This document shows, one piece after another, positions 59,637 to 64,000 of a DNA stretch of 64,000 bases. Positions within the stretch are counted from its first letter, which is position 1. Each line of letters opens with the position of its first letter. Both the position numbers and the translations under genes were made by a program. This DNA comes from Ziziphus jujuba (taxonomy: Eukaryota > Streptophyta > Magnoliopsida > Rosales > Rhamnaceae). The notes beneath the pieces are model-generated. The model worked only from the letters and a program-made list of their open reading frames with translations, searched no databases and had not been told where the DNA came from. The stretch lies in NCBI RefSeq assembly GCF_031755915.1, contig NC_083382.1, positions 12,411,001 through 12,475,000 on the forward strand, in the 5' to 3' direction.

Positions 59637-62600
59637 CTATATAACTGTTGATATGCCATTCGCCATTGATGATGCAAATGGGCTCTCTGGAAGGTTAAGT
59701 CCTTGGCCGCTGCAATAAAACAGAAATAGAAAAATAGAGGATTTTTAAACAAACTGAATAAACATTCATTTTAGATGTCTTGAAAAGCAACACCAGGTTA
59801 CCTATCTTGGTCTTTATAATTAGTGTTAATATGCCAGAGTTTATCCTCACTGCTTGAACCATTGTTAAAAACATCCATCAAATAGTTAAAACGCTCAGCA
59901 GATGGGAAATCAGCTTGTTCTGCAGATGCTGCAGGATATGGAACAAAATAGGTCAGGAGGTTTGGAAAACAGAAAGCATGTAATGAAACACGATATTAAA
60001 AGATTGCTAATGTTAAAGATTTGATGAACCTTCCGGAAGTTTCAAATCATCCATTGAGTAGCCATAGTAGGGACGATGAGACAATGGCTTAGCACCTAAT
60101 TGCAACTCCGAAAGACATCTTCTCTCAAGTTCAAAAGCTTGCTCATTTTCCTCAATTAGTTGCTTCCTCAGCAACCTTGAATGATCACATACTCTCGGCA
60201 CTGCATAAAGATAAATTAAGGTTAAAAAACGTAACATAGCCTCAGAATGAAAAATAATATACTGGAACGTTTATTTTAATATTTTTCTCACTAGAGTGAA
60301 ACTCTGAATCTCCGTCTATAAAGTGCGGACTGCAGCACATGGGTGGCTGTATTTTCTCCAAAAACTTCCTGTATGCCAATATCCATGATACAATCAAAAT
60401 CTGACATACATTTCCAAAGATAGTGGAAAATGAAGCATGCTTTATTAATTTTTATTTTTAAATATATAAGGAACTAAAATTAACAAAATTCTTTATACTT
60501 CTTTTCCTTTTCCCTCATAGATTCCAAACTCCAAACATAACCTAGAAGTGCATCATTTGAGAATTTCATAAAGCAGATAAACATGGAAAGGAAGCACTTT
60601 GTTTTGTCAATAAAGGGACAGAAGCCCTCTGGTTAATCAGAGGGTTGTGAACTACTCAAAAGGTCAAATCCCAAGAATCAAGAAGACAGATTAAAAGTTA
60701 TCAACATCATATAACTTAATTCAAAGATTCCAGTGTTTCTTCTTTTAGATAAAAATTCTCTAATGTTTTTGCTTTTGAGTCAATATTCTAAAGCTAAGTT
60801 ACTTTCTTCTTATTTAAGTCACCATTCATTAGGTCCAAATTTTCCATGTAATGGCCTACCCTCATTCAAATTGTCATCAAGTATAAAGATATGCTTTCCT
60901 GGTTGGAGAAAAAAAAATCAATTAGCAAGCTAATGAACACCTAGCCAAGAAATTGAAAATGAAGACTCCACTTAATGACATCCAAAAAACAACCACATAC
61001 ATTGAAATCACTCTACGGTATGAGCAGAAACGAGGATTTTCCAATCAGAATCTATACTGCAGAAGATACCATAGGGACAGCATGAAATCGTTGAAGAAAA
61101 CCTTCTCTTTTTTAACTTATGGACGCCGAAAATTTAGAATAAAAAGTAAAGAAAGACAATAGTACCTTAAACTAAACAAAATTGAACATGGAAACAGGTT
61201 ACTTCATCTTTAAACTTTAATTAAACTGAAAATTATTACCTGTCAACAAGCCTTGACTTTTCCCTGTAAGGTTTCACCAGGACACGAGCCCCACATACAA
61301 AATGAGGATTTCCCTTTGATAAAATCTGTCTTACTGTCTCTGGGTAAACAAAGGTAACAAATCCAAACATCCTCTTCTGTTGGCATGGAATCCTTACATC
61401 TTGAACAGGTCCAAATTTGCTACAGGTTATAGTTAACAAGGAAATTGGCAAACAGTGAGACACAACTTCAAAACAATAATAATAAATAGTCAAAATCTGT
61501 TAAAACAATGGTTAACTCTCAAGGAAGCACCCAAAACATCCTTACTTGAAGTAGTTGGAAACATCTTGCTCGGTGAAGGAACTTTCAGCTGGAAAAGTAA
61601 GATAAATCTGTCGAGAACCAGCAACAATGCCACCGGGATCATTTTTCTCACCAGTATACTCTAGATATCTTGGAAAATCCTCGGCCAAGATAACTGAGTG
61701 CTGTCCATGAGGCCTGTAAATAGTAACTCAAAAGCTAAGCAACTGCAACAGAAGAATTTATGATTAATAAAGAACAGTACTATCAAAAAGAAAAACACCT
61801 GTCAATGACACGGATTCTGTTCTTCAATCGAGAAAGAAGCTTTGTCAGACTGTAGCCAGCCTTACCATGTCTCTGGCTCTCAGTAAGGTAACCCTCAGCC
61901 TGAAGAGTCCTCCCAAATTTCTCATAATACATCATTGGTAAAGAAGCAATTGATACTGGAAAACCTCTTCTTGATTTCAAAAGCTCAGTTAGCTCCACCT
62001 CCAGCTTCTCAAGAGACCCAGGAGAAATGGCATGATCATCATTCGAAAGCTCACTTGAATTCGAATTAAAAATCTGTGAAAAGCTCTCCCCCATGGGATG
62101 GCCATGAAAGTACCTACAGTTGTTTCCATGCTTACAAAACCCCTTGTTGAAGTAATGGCAAATCTTTACAGGAAATTCCGGCATGCTTGGAGACCTTCGA
62201 CTGGTTCTCACACCCAATGCAGGTTCAGGGTAATAGTAATTGTTTGAAAAGTCTGAACTAACCGAATTGACAGATTCCATTGGATCTTCCAAACTCAAGA
62301 ACTGTAATTGTTCTTGGAGATGGAAATCTTCACCAACTGAATCCGGATACCCTTGTGGAACAAGGTCTACATTATGCACATGTTGCTGATCAGCAGCTAA
62401 TTGGGAATCCCAGTATGAATTTGCTGCCAATATAGTTGCAGGAGAGGAAATTGAACGCACTGATGAAGCTGGTGAGTATGAAGAGAAATGTAAAGGCAGG
62501 TCTGAAACAGGTGCTTGGTTCAGCTGATGAGGTGAGATTGGAGAAGAAACTGCCGGTTTGGACAAGCCAAGCTCCGTTTTGGCTTTATTGATCAAAGAAT

Positions 62601-62751
62601 GGATCAGATTATCCGGGCTGAAAGCCAATCGGATCATCTCTCGCTCACCGTGATCTTGCAATAGAAGATAGCCAATGATCTTAGAAACATTTTCAGGCTC
62701 TAAAATCTGGATTCTATTATAAACCACTCTTGTAGACTCTGTAAAATCCAT
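59637..62751 (-). CDS. CCCH zinc-finger protein with LOTUS-like and RRM domains
   Basis: Minus strand, seven coding exons: 62751-61799, 61713-61546, 61419-61240, 60368-60292, 60200-60030, 59928-59802 and 59709-59637. All have GT-AG borders and the phases sum to 582 residues. Domains: an N-terminal helical module ([20 protein letters not shown], residues 7-26), an acidic and Ser-rich linker, one CCCH finger ([20 protein letters not shown]198/C206/C212/H216), a LOTUS/OST-HTH-like segment (about 248-330, [20 protein letters not shown]) and an RRM (about 350-430, with [10 protein letters not shown] and [11 protein letters not shown]). Helical and disordered tail sequence follows. This is the plant group of Arabidopsis C3H22/46/53/55-type proteins, thought to bind RNA. 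An upstream exon could add 12 residues in frame (see findings). Transcription is convergent with the TMEM256-like gene. Confidence 0.92.
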
Positions 62752-62765
62752 CTCAGATCTTAAAC

Positions 62766-63490
62766 CTGCAAATGCAAAATTCAATCGAAGAAAAACATAT
62801 CAGTAAAACAGATAATAACTGCAAAGAAACAAACATATTTAGCAATTGAGTAAAAATAAATTCAAATATACAACTGAAAAAGGAGATTAATGGCTAAAGA
62901 AAAAATCTGTCTTTTTCTTTTTTGTTCTCAATACAAAACAGATATATACGTTTACATCTGATCCTAGCAGTTCATACTGCTATTTACGGCTATAAAAATC
63001 TTAAAACAGCATTAAAGCCATGGATATCAAATAGGGAAACCAAAAAAATCATTAAAGGTAACCTTGTAGGTTCTGACAAAATCATCTTCCACATATTGGC
63101 CACCAAATTATCTTCAACCGCATAATGTCTTGTTTTTTTTCTTATTTTTCTTTTACCGCCACAGAAATATAATTTAGAAACTTCAAAGCTTCAAAAGGGA
63201 AAGAGAAATCCAGGCAACATTTTACCAAAAACGGGAAGCTGAATAAAACCCAGATAAAAAATTAAAAAAAAAAAAAAAAAAGTTGCAAAACACCCAGTTC
63301 AAGAAGAGAAGCATCAGCAGTAAAAACAAGCATTTTTTTTTTCTTCCAATTAGAAAAAATATTAACCTCTAAGTAGGAAATTTTATAGGCAAGAAATTTG
63401 TAACTCTGTAGAAAACAAAATAGAGTAGAAATACTAACTAAAAAAACTATGCTTTTCTATGATGATCGAGATTAGAAAGGAGAAGGAAAC
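62766..63490 (-). other. First intron of the CCCH gene (5' leader or start of coding)
   Basis: On the minus strand, CCAG is followed by GTTTCC at 63490, and the acceptor TTTGCAG ends at 62766, 14 bases before the ATG at 62751. The interval (725 bp) is AT-rich without a frame. The exon upstream of 63490 contains an ATG at 63512 that would read in frame into the protein. Confidence 0.65.
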
Positions 63491-63512
63491 CTGGAATCCA
63501 TAAATTTTCCAT

Positions 63513-64000
63513 GGAAAACTGTAAAGAGAACATAATTAATGTAACTCAACCAACTAAACAATATAGAGCAGATGTAGAAATGCTCTTTCCAGACAAAAAG
63601 AAACTTTGATTTTGAACAATTACTCAAGACCATTTTTTTTCAAAAAAAAAAAATGATTTAATGTATATTAAAAGTAGAAAAGGTCAAAATATTAATTATT
63701 GTAAAAGCCAACATCTTGCATTACAGATTTTCCCAAGCAAACCCACAAGAGAAATTTAGTGGTAAAATGGAGCAGAGAAAAAGAGGAAGAAAGAAAAACG
63801 AAAAGAAAATTTTGTTGTTCTCATTCTTAAAGTATAAAAAATCAAAAACACATCCCAACGCATAGTTTTAAAAACATCTCAAATCCAGTATGAAAATTTT
63901 CAGAAAAATTATACCATTCAGAGTGATAAACCAACACACATACACAAAGTCGCACACACAAACACATATAAAAATATAATTTTCTTTTTTTCTTATTTTT
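63513..64000 (-). promoter_or_regulatory. Upstream leader and promoter region of the CCCH gene
   Basis: AT-rich, with purine-rich (plus strand) stretches near 63770-63810 that read as pyrimidine-rich leader on the minus strand. No distinct TATA box or transcription start can be assigned. Confidence 0.35.

Noticed and set aside
1..64000. CRISPR arrays, rRNA, tRNA genes and bacterial operons
   Set aside because: No spaced direct repeats, rRNA cores or tRNA box A/B arrangement were seen. The tRNA-like matches are primer sites of retroelements.

Overview
The window is nuclear DNA of a eudicot plant, probably a woody rosid, but the species cannot be fixed from the sequence. The evidence is AT-rich intergenic DNA with poly-A/T and AT microsatellites, GT-AG introns, Ty1/copia and Ty3/gypsy LTR retrotransposons, MITEs and TRIMs, and plant-only families: LRR receptor-like proteins (RLPs), a defensin-like peptide, an SLY1/GID2/SNE-type F-box protein and a DUF3444 J-protein.

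Positions 1-27760 are a repeat-rich RLP/defensin-like region built on an ancient two-unit tandem duplication. Each unit holds a two-exon defensin-like gene (1364-1741 and 11768-12145), a mid-LRR RLP relic, and further on an RLP 5' end. Transposons later hit the units at different places: an LTR-element complex of about 6.5 kb in unit 1 (3845-10313, target duplication AAACA), and in unit 2 a 6.9-kb Ty1/copia element (13059-20006, CTTAA) and a 974-bp hAT-like element (21575-22548). For each insertion the other unit keeps the empty site. A second gypsy-LTR block (23540-26932) and an LTR-like fragment (26966-27288) split the last RLP relic.

Positions 27760-35260 hold no convincing gene. They contain a complete 363-bp TRIM with a CAATG target duplication (30035-30397), a 442-bp Harbinger/Tourist-like MITE (30489-30930), and a degenerate non-coding tandem array (32233-34275).

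Positions 35268-42965 carry three RLP loci in a row. The first is nearly open, but lacks its 5' end and has one frameshift plus a likely 315-bp intron. The other two are clear pseudogenes.

Positions 45780-63512 are ordinary single-copy gene space: an intronless SNE-like F-box gene; a J-domain/DUF3444 gene with a 5'UTR intron; a five-exon TMEM256-like gene; and, on the minus strand, a seven-exon CCCH/LOTUS/RRM RNA-binding protein gene. These four genes look intact and functionally unrelated. The first half of the window looks like a decaying immune-type cluster in which only the small cysteine-rich peptides clearly remain intact.
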